From Adiantum capillus-veneris (Eukaryota > Streptophyta > Polypodiopsida > Polypodiales > Pteridaceae), in contig CM043969.1 in the NCBI GenBank assembly GCA_014529385.2, forward strand, positions 69,392,676 to 69,456,675: a stretch of 64,000 nucleotides of DNA, written 5' to 3'. The notes beneath the pieces were generated by a model. The model ran no database searches and was not told where the DNA came from. It worked only from the letters and a program-made list of their open reading frames with translations. Positions 11,128 to 20,708 of the stretch are shown in pieces (the stretch's first letter is position 1; every line of letters starts with the position of its first letter). Position numbers and translations under genes: made by a program.

Positions 11128-11156
11128 ACTTTTCATTCCGCTTCTGTTTTTGGCAG
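10976..11156 (+). other. Possible 5'-UTR intron of the serine-rich-like gene
   Basis: GTAAGT at 10976 is a consensus donor. The pyrimidine stretch ending TTTTTGGCAG at about 11142-11156 is a good acceptor, six bases before the ATG. The 181-bp interval holds a (GT)n run (about 11043-11080) and a (GA)n run (about 11081-11125), which would be unusual in a leader but tolerable in an intron. A shorter alternative would use the CACAG at 11028. This is inference from splice-site appearance only. Confidence 0.35.
11043..11125. repeat. Compound (GT)n(GA)n microsatellite
   Basis: About 38 bases of GT followed by about 45 bases of GA, just upstream of the start codon at 11163. Confidence 0.95.
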
Positions 11157-11162
11157 TGAGCT

Positions 11163-11465
11163 ATGCAGGAGTCCTCTACCAATATCTCCAAGCTTAATAG
11201 CGGAGAGTCGTCACTGAATGTTTCATCACCGCGAGTCTCATCTGATCCGAGGGCTCATGCGCTCCCAGACGCAGGGACAAATCATGGCAGCTCGCAAGGC
11301 AGTCCAGGTAGCAATAAGCAAGCCATGTGCTTGTGTGCCCCGACGACGCATGCGGGGTCATTTCGCTGTAGATTCCATAGGTCTGCTTCCTTCAAAAAGT
11401 GGGAGAAGGTTACCTCTCCTACGGATGCAACAAGCACCGAGGCAGCAACTGTTGAGGCTCAATAG
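11163..11465 (+). CDS. Serine-rich protein-like small plant protein
   Basis: A 100-residue protein starting at ATG 11163, with an in-frame TGA two codons upstream that excludes a longer start in this exon. Residues 1-52 are Ser/Asn-rich and low complexity. Residues 56-72 read CLCAPTTHAGSFRCRFH, the C-x-C-(A/S)PTTH-(A/P)GSFRC-x2-H signature of the plant 'serine-rich protein-like' family. The tail (SASFKKW) is basic, then Thr/Glu-rich. Members are short and usually encoded by a single coding exon, as here; their molecular role is not well established, and metal binding by the Cys/His cluster is only a guess. No signal peptide or membrane segment is seen. A possible 5'-UTR intron precedes it. 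It is the only convincing host gene in the window, with a repeat array 600 bp downstream. Confidence 0.8.
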   Translation: MQESSTNISKLNSGESSLNVSSPRVSSDPRAHALPDAGTNHGSSQGSPGSNKQAMCLCAPTTHAGSFRCRFHRSASFKKWEKVTSPTDATSTEAATVEAQ

Positions 11466-12085
11466 CCAGCCTTGGTTTCATGTAGAACATGTATGGCATG
11501 ACAACGTGTTCTGAGACGAACACCAAAACTTCATGCATGCACAAGTGTATGAAGATTCCAGTGTATGAAGAAATTAGACGGTAACGAAGCACCTGATTGT
11601 AAATGGTTTAAACGTCTGTATATTGTTCTAACAACGCACTAATCTAATTACAAGCACAAGCTTAACCATGGATGTTAATAATTAGATGTCAATACAGTTC
11701 ATCTTTCTTTGCATTTTCATGCAGATTTTGTGCAAGAAAACCCGATTTTATTACAGGGTTTTCTTTTCTATTGTTTTGATTGGCCAGTGACGCCAAACAC
11801 CATAAGATCTTTGACAGGCGGATTTTGTGTGAGAAACTACAATGTAATTACATTTTGAACAGGGCTTTCTTTGCCCCTATTCTCTGTTGTTGTTTGGCTT
11901 TGTGTCTTGGAGGACAAGCTTAAGGATTGTTGAGGATTGGACAAATACCTGCTGAGGGGAGTGCGTTTTTCAGAGACCCAAAATATGAGTCATTTCAAGG
12001 GTGCAACCCTGTATGGTCATAGTGCATATTGGTCTGTCAAATAACCCCCAACCCCCCCCCCCCCCAACAAACACACGAACAGTAG
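11466..12085. other. 3' flank of host gene, no gene recognised
   Basis: Probable 3' untranslated and intergenic sequence. AATAATTA-like words near 11670 could serve in 3' end formation, but I cannot place a site. Two related words (TTTTGTG(C/T)(A/G)AGAAA and ACAGG(G/C)(T/C)TTTCTTT) recur near 11728-11760 and 11823-11870. A run of about 17 C lies at 12050-12066. Confidence 0.45.
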
Positions 12086-14480
12086 TTTGCATCAACAAAT
12101 TAAATCGATTTGCAAGCAAACAAGAGCTTGACACAATTGAAACTCCTGACAAATGCGTCTTGGCATCCCTCAAAAGAACCAGCGTTCACAACAAGCATTT
12201 GACAGAGCAGGCAGCCCCGGAGAGAGCTGAAGTTTCAATATCATGATCTGGAAGGCGTGCATATTGAATTCAGCATCCCCACGAAATGTTTCATTCCTAA
12301 CTGTGAGTTTCAGTCCATTTAGGAAGGAGAGACAAAGCATCAGACTGAAATGTCAATATAAAGACTCATTGCCCAACTTTGTGGGTCATAGTTCCAAAAT
12401 TAAGAGGTTTAGCGCAGGTTTCACGTGAGGCATTTCAGCACCAACCCAGAAGTTTTAGGAGTTTCAAAGTTTCACACATTCCGAGACTTGTTTCATGGTG
12501 GCCATGGTCCAGAAGCTGGCAATACCTGAATCCGATCCGGCTGATCCGCAACAAGGAAAAGCTCGACACCATCGAGATTCATGGCAAGTGAGACAAGGCA
12601 TCCCTCAATAGAACTCAGTTTTCCATATAATGTTCAGAAGCTTGAATCAATCCGCAAGCAAGCAAAAGCTTGACACAGTTTATTCCAAATTCCATGGCTA
12701 AAAGCTCGCCGATCAGAAAGAACCTGTATTTTCAATACCATGTTTTGTGGGAGTCAAGAGGCTTGCATCAACACTTCTAATCTACAAGCAAGCGATGCAT
12801 GGTTGAAAATCATGGCAGCCCTCGAGAGAACCTGCAGGTTCAATGCAACGTTCTTTGATCAGGGCAAGTGATTAAGGTGAGTCATGGCAGCCCTTGAGCA
12901 AACCTGCATTTTCAATTTGCATGTTCTGATGCAGTCAAAAGCTCGCATCGGCAAACCTGATTCACTAGAAGCGAAAGCTTTGACACAGAAGAGGGAGCCC
13001 TAGGTTTTCATAACCATGTTCTGTAGGCATTCAGAAGCTCACATCAACAAATCCGATCTTCAAGCATGCAAAAAGCTTAATGCGTTTGAGTCATGGCAGC
13101 CTTGGAATCATGGTATTGAGAACACAGGTTCTCTCCAAAGCGGCCATGACTCACTTGCATCGAGTCTTGAATGTGTCGAGCTTTCACATGCTTGCAGATC
13201 GGATTTGTTGATGTGAGCACGTCTCCAACACTTCTGATTGCTACAAAACATGGCAAGACTCAATGCAAGTGAGTCATGGCCGCTAATTTGCAGAGAACTT
13301 TTGTTCTCAATACCATGTTTTGTAGCGGCGAGAAGCTCGCATCATCCCTTCTGATCCTCAAGCAAGCGAAGCATAACATTGTTGAAATTGTTGAAATGCA
13401 TGGCAAGTGAGTCATGGCAGACGCTGACCTGGGTTTTACCATACCCTTTTTTTCCAGTGCTCAGAAGCTTGCATAAACAAATCTAATTCACAAGAAACTG
13501 GAAGATTGAGTCATGGCAGCGCTAGTAGAGAGAACGTGTAGTTTGAATACCATGGCTAAAAGCTGCTGGCTCAAATAGAACCTCCTCCATATAGCGGTCA
13601 GAATCTTGCATCAACAATTTTGCATATTTTGGAAACTGTGGACATTCAAGTCATGGCAGCCCTCGAGAAAATCTCTGCTTACAATTTAAAGTTCTTCTGT
13701 AGTCAGAAGCTCGCACCAACAAATCTGATACGCGAGGGAGCAAAAGCAAGCAGAACACAGGAAGCACATTGTGAATTACGACAACATCGCGGTGCCGAGC
13801 CTGCAGAAGCTTATGATGTTGAACACTGAGGGAAAAACGGGGGAAAGAGGACCTCCTTTCCAAAAGGGAAGCCGTCTGAAACTTCTTGTCTTGTGAAGCA
13901 AAATGGGTCGGGCAATGCCATGTTTTGTAACGGTCAAAAGCTTTCTGATGCTCAAGCAAGTGAAGATTGATCATGTGAAAATTACCCATGCAAGGCACTA
14001 AACATGGGAGATCTCAATAGAACCTGTGCCTTTGAATACCATATTTTACAGTTGTCAGAACTAGCTCTTATCGACAAGTGTCTTGTGAGCTCACAGCAAT
14101 GTTTGGAAAAATGAATTTTCCAAACATACAAAATTCCTTTCCTTGAATTTGCCAAGAGGAAATTTTGGAAAATTGAGTTGTTTTTTCGGATTTTTACACT
14201 ACTTTTCTCTCTTTTGGGGTGGAATATCTCCTTTTCCCCTCACCCTCAACCGGCATTTTTGAAATTGAAAACGGCACGATATTAAGATGACACACATTTT
14301 TCCTGAACAATGGCTCACAGAAAAGAGAGAGGGCAGACGCAGCGAGAGACCAAGTTTTCAATGCCATGGCAGGCAAAAAGCTAGCATCAACAAAATCTGA
14401 TTCGCAGGAAAAGCTTGACATGGCAAGTGAGTCACTGCAATATAGGCTACCTCCAGAGAACCTCTGCTCCGCGAGCATTC
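12086..14480. repeat. Degenerate tandem repeat array
   Basis: Diverged units carry, in order, GTCATGGCAGCCCTCGAGAG-like, CAATACCATGTTTTGTAG-like, AGAAGCTCGCATCAACAAAT-like, a TCTGATTC-CAAGCAAGC-like block and AAAGCTTGACAC-like words. The 'catcaacaaat' block is visible near 12091, 12768, 12948, 13043, 13343, 13473, 13612, 13714 and 14386. The 'gtcatggc' block is visible near 12811, 12882, 13091, 13273, 13411, 13512 and 13652. Unit length varies from about 100 to 200 bp and identity is low. At least one unit is inverted (13108-13218). Short open frames in it are not conserved between units, so it looks non-coding: an old satellite or expanded local duplication. Confidence 0.65.
13037..13218. 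repeat. Head-to-head repeat units forming a palindrome
   Basis: GCTCACATCAACAAATCCGA at 13037-13056 is matched in reverse complement at 13199-13218. Complementarity continues inward through the CAAGCATG and GAGTCATGGC blocks toward a spacer at about 13104-13140. A second pair, 13140-13169 against 13255-13284, is complementary over about 30 bases with one or two mismatches. A transcript would fold strongly. Confidence 0.7.
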
Positions 14481-14612
14481 GACAAAACCTCCATCAGCTA
14501 GGGCAGCTTCATCTATACTAACATAATATGGCCGAAGTGAGAGCCATTTACATGTGTAGACATCTGCGAGTTGAAGGCTAAAGTCCCAAAATAAGACAAG
14601 CTCTTGTGCACG

Positions 14613-14616
<4 letters not shown>

Positions 14617-14654
<38 letters not shown>
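14617..14654. repeat. (AT)n microsatellite
   Basis: About 38 bases of AT after GCACGCG in Helitron-like copy 2. It marks the insertion region of the TIR element. Confidence 0.95.
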
Positions 14655-14657
<3 letters not shown>

Positions 14658-15049
14658 GGGAAAAATACCAAAATACCCTTCCAATTTGTGGAAATTCCCA
14701 AAATACCCTTTACCTATTTTAGTTGGATTGTTCACGATTTCCTAATCTTTATTCTTTTTTGACAATGGAGATCCGTATTTTAGTGCTTAGCATGTAATTG
14801 TCACAAATTACCTCCCAAAAAAAGACAATTATGTCTAAAATTAATGAAGCAATTCATCTCCAAAGTCTACATAACTAGCTCAAATTCTAGTTTTAGTATC
14901 TTGTATTGATAGACAATCAGTCTTCTTATGAAAAGCTACAAATTTTTGTATCTTTGGATAAATTTACTCTCACAACCAGGGGTGTTTTGGGAATTTTGGA
15001 AAATTTGAAGGGCATTTTGGGAATTTATGACAAAATATGAGGGGTATAT

Positions 15050-15239
15050 TGTTGGGGTATAAAGCCCAATGTGGTCGCCCAGGTAAGTGGGCGGGCCGCC
15101 AAGTATGTACACATATTCTTTTGTAAAAACCTCATAAGAACTCACTATGCTCTACACATTACAGTAGAGCGAGTTCACCATATCATCGTGCTCTTCTTCT
15201 CACACTCTCTCGCGTCGCACTTTCGCTCGTACTACTTCA
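15050..15239 (+). repeat. Copia 5' LTR
   Basis: Begins TGTTGGGGTATAAAGCCC and ends TACTTCA, with TG...CA ends. TTGTAAAAACC and AGTAGAGCGAG lie inside it. A match to 20406-20597 covers its full length. A related LTR, also starting TGTTGGGGTA, belongs to the minus-strand copia at 45667-45884. Confidence 0.95.
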
Positions 15240-15241
15240 AC

Positions 15242-15253
15242 TGGTATCAGAGC
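15242..15253 (+). other. Primer binding site (initiator Met tRNA)
   Basis: TGGTATCAGAGC, two bases after the LTR, is complementary to the 3' end of plant initiator methionine tRNA, the usual primer of plant copia and many gypsy elements. Confidence 0.92.
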
Positions 15254-16338
15254 TCAGATTGAGGCTCGGGGCAGCAGTGCAGGAGGCTAGAGTCACCAAC
15301 TCAGATTGGAGTGAAATTCGACAGGCGAAGACATGGCCCTAAATCTCGTGGAAAGAATCGAAGGGCTTGGTGTTGTCAGAATTTCATTCTGAGGTCATCT
15401 CGGCCACCGTTCGGCTTCGACAAAGGTCTGCACAGGCCATTTTCGACTACGTGGTCTCGACGGGTACTGCAGATCCGACTCAGCAAATTTGGGGTTTTCG
15501 GCCTACGACTGCAGGTGTTGAGGATATCGACACTCCCACAGTGTTGATTTGTGGCTGTCTACACATCGAAGGACGGCTCACAGTTCTTGGAGGCGTGTCA
15601 CATACCACACGTGCGCATCTACACACAGACTGTAGGCGACATCCACTAGTTCATCAGGTAGCTTGTGTTTGCTGCTTGATCTTCCAGATTCATCCTGACA
15701 TTGCAGGTACTTCCACATGGGATGTATTGTCAGAGATGATGTATGTCTGGTGAGGGTTTGCTCGCTGTGAGTCACGCAGCAAACAACCATCGCAGCGGTT
15801 ACAGCATACAATGGGAAATTTGTGGACGTATGACTTTGTGGAAAGTCTATGTACTGTCAAATTTACAACAGCCTTTGTTGAGGGTTGAGTGAGATTTTAT
15901 TGAGTTGGGGGATTCTCGAATGTTGAGATCCTTTCGGTGATACATGTCTTGGAGCGATCCCTCGAGCACCCTTAGATAGGCAGCTAGGATGTATTGACTG
16001 TGAGTTAGACAGTTGGGATTGTATCTTTGCTTTACTGCCGTTGAGGCATTGTCGCAGTCTATGCTTATAGGACAGTGACAGGACAATGAGAGACAGTACA
16101 GGTGCAGGACAGGTTTACCCGCAGCTTACAGTGTCAGAGAGACAGTGTTTTTTGAGCTGTTTTTTGGTCTGTTTTTAGTACACCAGAGCCATTTTACAAA
16201 GGAGACTCTGCAAAAATTTCTGCAGAATCTGAAGCTTTCTTGGTTCATTTGACAGGTTGATATTGGTTCAGAGGTCAGTTTACAGGGGAAACTTTGCCGA
16301 ATTTTTCCCAGAAAAGTAAACTACTGTGAAGCGTAGCT
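15254..16338 (+). other. Copia untranslated leader
   Basis: About 1.1 kb between the primer site and gag. It has no conserved domain. Short open frames (for example 15311-15547 and 15367-15753) lack copia homology and overlap one another. Packaging and dimerisation signals would be expected here but cannot be pointed to. Confidence 0.6.
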
Positions 16339-17085
16339 ATGGTTGGATCATAGGACACTGCTCTTTACAATATCAAGAAGCTGGATGGAACCAATTTCCC
16401 ATTGTGGAAGAAGCAGATTTGGCACGTGTTGGTACAAAAGAAGCAGATAAAACCTATAAAGCTCAAGGGGATAAAACCAGAAGATATGGACGAAGATGAA
16501 TGGAGCGAAATGGATGAATTGGCACTTTCTACCATTATGCTGACTTTGGCAGAAAGCGTTTACTTCAATGTAGCAGACGAGATGTCGGCTTATCAAACAT
16601 GGTTAAAGCTGAGTGATCTTTATGAGAAGCAGAGTGCAGCTTCACAGGTATACTGGCTTAAGAAGCTTGTTGACTTGAAGATGAAAGAAGGGACACCTAT
16701 GTCCAATCATCTAAATGAATTCAACACAATCTATAGTCAGTTGTCAGCTCAAGGTGTCAAGTTTGATGAACCTGTTAGAGCTATGTTCCTGTTGATCACA
16801 TTGCCGAAAAGTTGGGGCACTTTTCGCACAGCTTTGAGTAATTCTGCACCTCCAGATGGTTTGAACATAGCAGGTGTAGAAGGAAGTCTGCTTACTGAAG
16901 AAACCAATAGAAAGACAATGGACAAAGGCAAAGGAACAGCCTTAGTTGTCAGGGGAAGGACCAAAGAAAAGTACAAAGGTGGAAAGAGGAATCAGTCTCG
17001 TAGCAAGTCCCGCAGTGCTAAAGGCAAGAGTGACATAGAATGCTAGCATTGTGGCAAAAAGGGTCACATGAAAAGAGACTGCAGA
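16339..17085 (+). pseudogene. Copia Gag with zinc knuckle, two in-frame stops
   Basis: Capsid-like protein that would package element RNA. The likely start is ATG 16339, but the fifth codon is TAG (16351-16353). From 16354 the frame is open and reads KKLDGTNFPLWKKQIW, then WLKLSDLYEKQSA and LKMKEGTPMSNHLNEF, the UBN2-type Gag core of plant copia elements. A basic stretch (SRSKSRSAKGK) precedes the CCHC knuckle, where the residue between the first Cys and HC is replaced by TAG (17044-17046). The knuckle then continues HCGKKGHMKRDC in the same frame into pol. Each stop could be one substitution. Gag and pol are a single frame, as is usual in the family. Confidence 0.9.
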
Positions 17086-19881
17086 GAATGGAAAGGTAAA
17101 ATAGGCAAAGAGAAAGCTGAAGACCATAGTGAGAAGAACAAGTCCTCAGTGAAGATTCAAGAAATAAATTTGACAAACACTGTTGCAGAGGATGACAGGC
17201 TAGTGTTAGGAGACATCTACTTCTTGAAGAATACAATGGACTCAGCTCTTCTTACAGCATCTGATGGAAATGCACTAAGTGACTGGATTATAGACTCAGG
17301 GGCATCACTTCATGTGTCTCCAAACAAGGAGTGGTTTACTTCTTATGTGACCACTAAAGATCATGTTCGGCTAGGCAATGGGCAGCCATGTGAGATCTTA
17401 GGTGTTGGAGATGTTCAATTGAAGTTTCAGAATGGCTCTTCTTTCACACTGAAGAATGTGAGACATGTTCCCGCAATTACAAAGAGCTTGATCAACACAG
17501 GTTTACTTGATGATGCTGGCTACGTCACCATTTTTGGACAGAACATGTGGAAGATATCCAAGGGTTCTATGACAGTAGCACATGGAGTAAAGTCTGGAGG
17601 ACTTTACATGATTTATGTATCAAATGTCTCTAACAATGTAATCAATGTAGCCGAGCAGCCGAACGTTTCTTTGTGGCATAGCCGGTTAGGACATATGTCC
17701 AAGAAGGGAATGGAAATCTTGTCTCGTTCTGGTTATTTGCTTGGCTTTTCATTTAATGATTTTGAATTATGTGAACATTGTTTGTATGGTAAGCAAACAC
17801 AGCAGCCACATAAGCATAGAAGCAGTAGAAGAGATACACAGTTGGCACTTGTTCATAGTGATTTGTGTGGACCTATGCCTAACCTATCTCTAGGGGGAGC
17901 TTCTTACTTTATGACATTTATAGATGACTACTCGAGGAAAGTATGGGTTTACTTTCTCAAGCACAAGGATGAAGCGTTTAGTGTTTTCAAAACGTTTGTG
18001 ACACTTGTGGAGAATCAGAGTGGCAAGAAGCTTAAATGCTTACGCACTGACAATGGTGGAGAGTATGTTTCAAAGGCCTTTCAGGACTTTTGTGAGTCAA
18101 AAGGTATAAAACGTGAACTTACGGCTCCTTACAATCCTCCTCAAAATGGTGTTGCTGAGAGGATGAATAGGACCATACAAGAGAAGGTCAGAAGTATGTT
18201 GTCTAATGCACAATTGCCAAATGGGTTTTGGGCTGAAGCTGTATCAACAGCTGTTCATCTTGTAAATAGATCTCCTAGCAAGGTTTTGCAGAAGGATTTA
18301 GTGCCAGAGATGGTATGGTCATGCAAAATGCCCTCATACAAACATCTCAGAGTCTTTGGCTGTGAGGCATATACTCTCGTTCCAAAGGAATTTAGGAACA
18401 AACTTGAGCCAAAGAGTAGAAAGTGCATCTTTCTAGGCTATGGTAATTCTGGTGAGATGGGGTACAGACTTTGGGATCCCGAATCCAGAAAGGTTGTCCG
18501 CAGCAATGATGTTCACTTTAATGAATCCAAATATCATTCTAAACCAGAGAGGGTTGAGGAGATTAGAAGAGTTGTCTTCCAAGAAGATGGACCTGCACGT
18601 GCAAGACAAAATGTCAGGGCTCAAGAGGAGCAAGGACAGGATAGAGTGGAACCACAGGTTGTGGCTGAGCCTGAGCCACCTATTGTGCGTAGATCTGGAC
18701 GTGTCACGCAACCTCCTGATAGGTTTGTTCCATCTATGAATTATGTCATGTTGAATGATTGCAATGAGCCTTCATGTTACAAGGAAGCAGTGCAAATGAA
18801 GGACTCCAGGAATTGGCAATTGGTCATGCAGCCAGAGATGACAGCTCTGCATAAAAACCAGACATGGAAGCTAGTTAAATTACCACGGGGCAAAAAGGCT
18901 CTACCCTGTAAATGGGTTTACAGGTATAAGGTCACCGCTCATGATAGTCAGCCAAAGTACAAAGAAAGGCTTGTTGCCAAGGGCTTTAAGCAAGAACAAG
19001 GCATTGACTTTGATGAAGTCTTCTCTCTGGTGGTCAAGATGACTACATTGAGATGCTTTCTTGCATTGGTTGCCATATTAGATTTGGTGTTACACCAAAT
19101 GGATGTCAAGACAGCGTTCTTGCATGGTGATTTAGATGTGGAAATTTACATGCAGCAGCCAGAAGGGTTTGTTGAGAAAGGCAAGGAAGATTGGGTATGC
19201 CAGTTGTTAAAGAGTCTTTATGGCTTAAAACAATCACCGAGGGCATGGTACCATAAATTCCACAAGTTTATGCTTTCTCAAGGCTACAAACGTAGTGAGT
19301 TCGATCACTGTCTATATACGAAGAAGGCTAAGGATGGCAGTTGGCTGATCCTTATTTTGTATCTGGATGACATGTTGATTGCTGGCAAGCACTTGGAAGA
19401 AATTTCAGCTTTGAAGTCAAAGATGGCAAAATCGTTTGACATGAAAGACATGGGTGAGGCAAGTCATGTACTTGGTATGCACATTGAGAGAGACAGATCA
19501 AAGAAGTTGATTTGGTTATCTCAAATAGAGTATATTGACAAGGTTTTGAAACGTTTCAATATGGAGAAGGGAAAGGCATTGATTGTTCCATTGCCACCAT
19601 ATGTGAAACTTAGCAAACAAGATTGTCCTGTGTCTGAGGAAGAACAGGCTGAAATGGATAAGATTCCATATGCGTCTGCAGTGGGTAGTTTGATGTATGC
19701 AATGATTGCTACTCGCCCAGACATTGCATTTGCAGTGGGAGCAGTAAGTCGATACATGTCAAACCCAGGCAAGAAACATTGGGAGGCAGTGAAAGGAATA
19801 TTGAGATACCTGAAAGCTACAAAGAGTATGCGTATATGCTATGGGAGTCAGGAGCTAAGTGTAAAGGGTTTACAGACTTAG
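17068..19881 (+). CDS. Copia Pol: protease, integrase, reverse transcriptase
   Basis: A 937-residue open frame continuous with gag apart from the TAG at 17044; the ATG at 17068 is simply the first after that stop. Protease: DSG at residues 76-78 (WIIDSGASLHVS). Integrase: HHCC with WHSRLGH (His204, His209) and CEHC (Cys235, Cys238); catalytic Asp265, Asp328 (RTDNGG) and Glu364 (GVAE), with 35 residues between the last two. RT: KYKERLVAKGFKQEQGIDF, MDVKTAFLHGDL, LYGLKQSPRAWY and the catalytic YLDD at 765-768, followed by the thumb. All catalytic residues are present. The frame is lost at about 19860 in the connection to RNase H. Closest in type to plant Tnt1-like polyproteins. Confidence 0.93.
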   Translation: MKRDCREWKGKIGKEKAEDHSEKNKSSVKIQEINLTNTVAEDDRLVLGDIYFLKNTMDSALLTASDGNALSDWIIDSGASLHVSPNKEWFTSYVTTKDHVRLGNGQPCEILGVGDVQLKFQNGSSFTLKNVRHVPAITKSLINTGLLDDAGYVTIFGQNMWKISKGSMTVAHGVKSGGLYMIYVSNVSNNVINVAEQPNVSLWHSRLGHMSKKGMEILSRSGYLLGFSFNDFELCEHCLYGKQTQQPHKHRSSRRDTQLALVHSDLCGPMPNLSLGGASYFMTFIDDYSRKVWVYFLKHKDEAFSVFKTFVTLVENQSGKKLKCLRTDNGGEYVSKAFQDFCESKGIKRELTAPYNPPQNGVAERMNRTIQEKVRSMLSNAQLPNGFWAEAVSTAVHLVNRSPSKVLQKDLVPEMVWSCKMPSYKHLRVFGCEAYTLVPKEFRNKLEPKSRKCIFLGYGNSGEMGYRLWDPESRKVVRSNDVHFNESKYHSKPERVEEIRRVVFQEDGPARARQNVRAQEEQGQDRVEPQVVAEPEPPIVRRSGRVTQPPDRFVPSMNYVMLNDCNEPSCYKEAVQMKDSRNWQLVMQPEMTALHKNQTWKLVKLPRGKKALPCKWVYRYKVTAHDSQPKYKERLVAKGFKQEQGIDFDEVFSLVVKMTTLRCFLALVAILDLVLHQMDVKTAFLHGDLDVEIYMQQPEGFVEKGKEDWVCQLLKSLYGLKQSPRAWYHKFHKFMLSQGYKRSEFDHCLYTKKAKDGSWLILILYLDDMLIAGKHLEEISALKSKMAKSFDMKDMGEASHVLGMHIERDRSKKLIWLSQIEYIDKVLKRFNMEKGKALIVPLPPYVKLSKQDCPVSEEEQAEMDKIPYASAVGSLMYAMIATRPDIAFAVGAVSRYMSNPGKKHWEAVKGILRYLKATKSMRICYGSQELSVKGLQT

Positions 19882-20316
19882 ATTATGCAGGTGACTTAGA
19901 CAACCGAAGGTCTACGTCAGGGTATGTCTTTACATTGGCTGGTGGAGCAGTATCATGGCGTTCTAGATTACAAGATGTGTTACTCAGTCTACTACAGAGG
20001 CTGAATATGTTGCAGCATCAGAGGCATGCAAAGAATCAATTTGGTTTAATCGACTAGTAACAGATTTGGAATCAAAGATGAGATGCTTGTGTTATATTGT
20101 GATAGTCAAAGTGCTATACAATTGGCTCGCAATCCAGTTTATCACTCAAAGACAAATCATGTGGATGTGAAGTATCATTTCATCAGGGAAATGCTCGAGG
20201 ATAAGCAACTTCAGCTTGTCAAAGTTCACACCACAGAAAATCCTGCTGATCTACTTACAAAAGGACTTCCCTCAGAGAGCTTTGCGCATTTTCGCAAGCA
20301 GTTAGGTGTAGGGTAG
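19862..20316 (+). pseudogene. Copia RNase H, frameshifted
   Basis: The RNase H domain continues in three frames. YAGDLDNRRSTSGYVF and GGAVSWRSRLQ are in the frame ending at 20057. The TEAEY segment (about 20000) is in another. LVLYCDSQSAIQLARNP, HVDVKYHFIRE and NPADLLTKGLP are in the frame 20083-20316. Shifts fall near 19860, 19972 and 20066. The catalytic-strand residues themselves are still recognisable, so the damage is recent. The domain ends about 80 bp before the polypurine tract. Confidence 0.88.
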
Positions 20317-20394
20317 TACATCACTTCTCTACATCTCTTGTATATTAGCTTGTATAGTAGCTTCTCTCACACTTAAAGTACCACATTGGACTTT

Positions 20395-20405
20395 AAGTGG
20401 GAGGT
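20395..20405 (+). other. Copia polypurine tract
   Basis: AAGTGGGAGGT lies immediately before the TGTTGGGG of the 3' LTR. Confidence 0.85.
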
Positions 20406-20597
20406 TGTTGGGGTATAAAGCCCAATGTGGTCGCCCAGGTAAGTGGGCGGGCCGCCAGGTATGTACACATATTCTTTTGTAAAAACCTAATAATAACTCA
20501 CTATGCTCTACACATTACAGTAGAGCGAGTTTACCATATCGTCGTGCTCTTCTTCTCGCACTTTCTCGCGCGTCGCACTTCCGCTCGTACTCCTTCA
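20406..20597 (+). repeat. Copia 3' LTR
   Basis: 192 bp, beginning TGTTGGGGTATAAAGCCC and ending TCCTTCA, followed by the target duplication TATAT. Compared with 15050-15239 it has about nine substitutions and an extra CG in the GCGCGTCGC segment. Confidence 0.95.
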
Positions 20598-20643
20598 TAT
20601 ATTGGAATTTTTTGAAATTTGAAGGGTATTTTGGGAATTTTTC

Positions 20644-20661
20644 CATATATATATATATATA

Positions 20662-20708
<47 letters not shown>
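20644..20708. repeat. (TA)n(GA)n microsatellite
   Basis: TA repeats interrupted by one AATA, followed by about 28 bases of GA leading into the Helitron 3' hairpin. Confidence 0.92.

Larger units (their letters stand above)
15050..20597 (+). mobile_element. Nearly complete Ty1/copia retrotransposon
   Basis: LTR retrotransposon of 5548 bp with 190/192-bp LTRs, initiator-Met-type primer site, gag-pol in one frame, polypurine tract and the 5-bp duplication TATAT (15045-15049 and 20598-20602). Domain order is gag, protease, integrase, RT, RNase H, which defines Ty1/copia. By eye the LTRs differ at about nine bases plus one 2-bp indel, so the insertion is fairly young. Two in-frame TAG codons in gag and frameshifts in RNase H make it non-autonomous now. 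It is the youngest layer of the nest at 14512-20733. Confidence 0.93.
14655..20645. mobile_element. TIR/foldback MITE-like element split by copia
   Basis: The left end, GGGAAAAATACCAAAATACC (about 14659) continuing into CCTTCCAATTT, is matched in reverse complement by 20603-20643. The two arms agree over about 40 bases at roughly 80%. Both arms abut TA-rich repeats, which suggests a TA target. The right arm has sub-repeats (GAAGGG(C/T)ATTTTGGGAA near 15010 and 20622). With the copia removed the element is about 435 bp and non-coding. The family is not identified. Confidence 0.5.

Noticed and set aside
13651-13998. 115-residue minus-strand frame in the array
   Set aside because: Neighbouring array units do not keep the frame; no homology recognised.
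12086-14480. Spaced repeats considered as a CRISPR array
   Set aside because: Units are long, diverged and irregular, with no constant repeat/spacer pattern, and the genome is a plant nuclear one.
15311-15753. Overlapping frames in the copia leader
   Set aside because: They lie between primer site and gag, overlap one another and have no copia homology; treated as untranslated leader.
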